Shown piece by piece: positions 63,101 to 64,000 of a stretch of DNA of 64,000 nt. The position numbers and the translations under genes are program-made. Source of the DNA: Thermothelomyces thermophilus ATCC 42464 (Eukaryota; Ascomycota; Sordariomycetes; Sordariales; Chaetomiaceae); contig NC_016478.1 of assembly GCF_000226095.1 (NCBI RefSeq), positions 2,346,001-2,410,000 of the forward strand. The letters run 5' to 3'. Numbering within the stretch: the stretch's first letter is position 1; each line of letters opens with the position of its first letter. Under the pieces are notes generated by a model. That model saw nothing but the letters and a program-made list of their open reading frames with translations. It was not told the origin of the DNA and made no database searches.

Positions 63101-63870
63101 CCATCAACCCGACGTTTTGGGCAGGCTATCCTTCCAAGCTCGCCCTAGCCCGCCCACTCTGCCACGCGAGGATTAGAGTCATGGAATAGACTTTGGCCAG
63201 TCGTGTTCGGCATTCCGTCTCCACTGTTGTCCCATCTTTTGTTTCTATTGTTTCTATTGTTGTTGTTATTGTTCTGGCCCGGGGTACAGTCGAGTGGTAT
63301 GGAGGGGCGCGGTGGGGGTTGCGCCTACCCGAGATCAGGCTTCGTACAGTACCTCAGGAAGCCAAGTCCAGCGCAATATTTTTGGCGTCGGTGCATGGCC
63401 GTCCCCCCCCCCCCCAAAAAAAAAAACGCCCTTCTACATACGGAGTACACTAGCTTGTATGTACCCGGGCTGTATATACATGCACCAGCAAAGCATATGG
63501 TGATAGCGGGATCCAGGCAGCCAGGTTTCAACTCCAGGCTGTGCTCTGTACGTCGATATCTGAAACACCCGCGAATGCGGGGCAGCTCGCGAGAAGCCCC
63601 GCCGCCGTGGTGCATGCTGTTGGTAGGAATTGTACGGACCACTCTCCGCCTTCAGCCTTACGTGCGATGCCTGAAGTCTACTGTTGGTGGAACTTCAGCG
63701 CTGCCGGAGACCGGAAATCTCTTTAGTGATGCTCGGTGTTATGTGTCCATAGAGACAAAAATAGACATGTCATCGTAACGTGCCCCGTTGATCGGCTCTG
63801 CACATCGCTCCCCTCCCCAGCACCGGCACGCTGGGCTGTTGGTCTTGTCTTTGTCTTACCTCTTTCAGCT
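60172..63870. other. Gene-poor right region, 3.7 kb
   Basis: Promoter of RAD3 at the left. The rest has no convincing gene. It holds poly(C) runs (about 61771-61793), T and G homopolymers (62536-62588), a (CATA)n microsatellite (62876-62902), three TACGGAGTA/TACTCCGTA copies (60889, 62909, 63439) and a poly(C)/poly(A) junction near 63405-63426. Confidence 0.5.
62876..62902. repeat. (CATA)n microsatellite
   Basis: Six to seven tandem CATA units following GTATGTACATA. Confidence 0.95.
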
Positions 63871-64000
63871 ATGAGTGCAGGTCCTCGACAGCTATCGACA
63901 AAGTTTGACACGAAAATTCCAACCGAGAAGGTGCTGGAGTTGGGAAGGACGATGGTTGGTCGGGAAGACCTGAGTGACTGCCGACTGTGGCAGGCACTAC
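63871..64000 (+). CDS. Possible 5' end of a gene running off the window
   Basis: An ATG at 63871, right after a pyrimidine tract (CTCTTTCAGCT), opens a frame of 43 codons (MSAGPRQLSTKFDTKIP, then a basic/charged stretch with GRTMVGREDL) that stays open to the window edge. I do not recognise it. The short length makes chance openness plausible. Confidence 0.3.
   Translation, partial: MSAGPRQLSTKFDTKIPTEKVLELGRTMVGREDLSDCRLWQAL

Overview
The window looks like nuclear DNA of a filamentous ascomycete (Pezizomycotina, most probably Sordariomycetes). Genes carry short introns of about 50-130 bp with GT..AG borders and TGCTAAC/TACTAAC-type branch sites. Coding DNA is GC-rich, intergenic DNA is rich in simple repeats and homopolymers, and a solitary 5S rRNA gene lies between protein genes, as is usual in this group. 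I cannot name the species.

Layout. 0-13 kb: TYW4/PPM2 (wybutosine synthesis), the mitochondrial phosphate carrier, an MCH1-type MFS transporter, then a second MFS transporter flanked by two degenerate copies of a short repeat. 14.4-19.6 kb: a large, almost intronless RHS/YD-repeat gene of bacterial type on the minus strand, with a RelE/HigB-like C-terminus and a frame break at a 10-base homopolymer. 20.7-22.3 kb: a decayed histidine-phosphatase gene with two in-frame TAG codons. 24.5-25.8 kb: a single-pass membrane protein with a Cys-rich ectodomain. 27-33.3 kb: a housekeeping block with SmF, PRMT5 and PRP43, the last two divergent from a shared promoter. 33.3-41.2 kb: gene-poor DNA with one small Cys-rich conserved protein. 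41.2-44.1 kb: an RTP1/TANGO6-like gene. 47.3-49.0 kb: a 5S rRNA gene, a kinase-like gene with a destroyed 5' splice site and a truncated Hce2/Ecp2-type effector fragment. 49.6-60.2 kb: an AT-hook protein, a DDHD phospholipase and RAD3/XPD with very small exons. 60.2-64 kb: gene-poor DNA, with a possible gene start at the right edge.

Most intact genes are core functions in tRNA modification, splicing and ribosome biogenesis, Pol II assembly, TFIIH/DNA repair, and mitochondrial and lipid metabolism. Three accessory patches (9-22 kb, 33-41 kb, 47-49.5 kb) hold the unusual content: a probable bacterial transfer, broken genes, repeat relics and effector debris. The most interesting item is the RHS protein with a RelE-like tip. 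The most solid unexpected RNA feature is the 5S gene, whose helices II and IV keep pairing although their sequences differ from the 5S I remember. Splice sites were inferred by eye from reading frame, consensus and family similarity; no alignment or RNA data were available.
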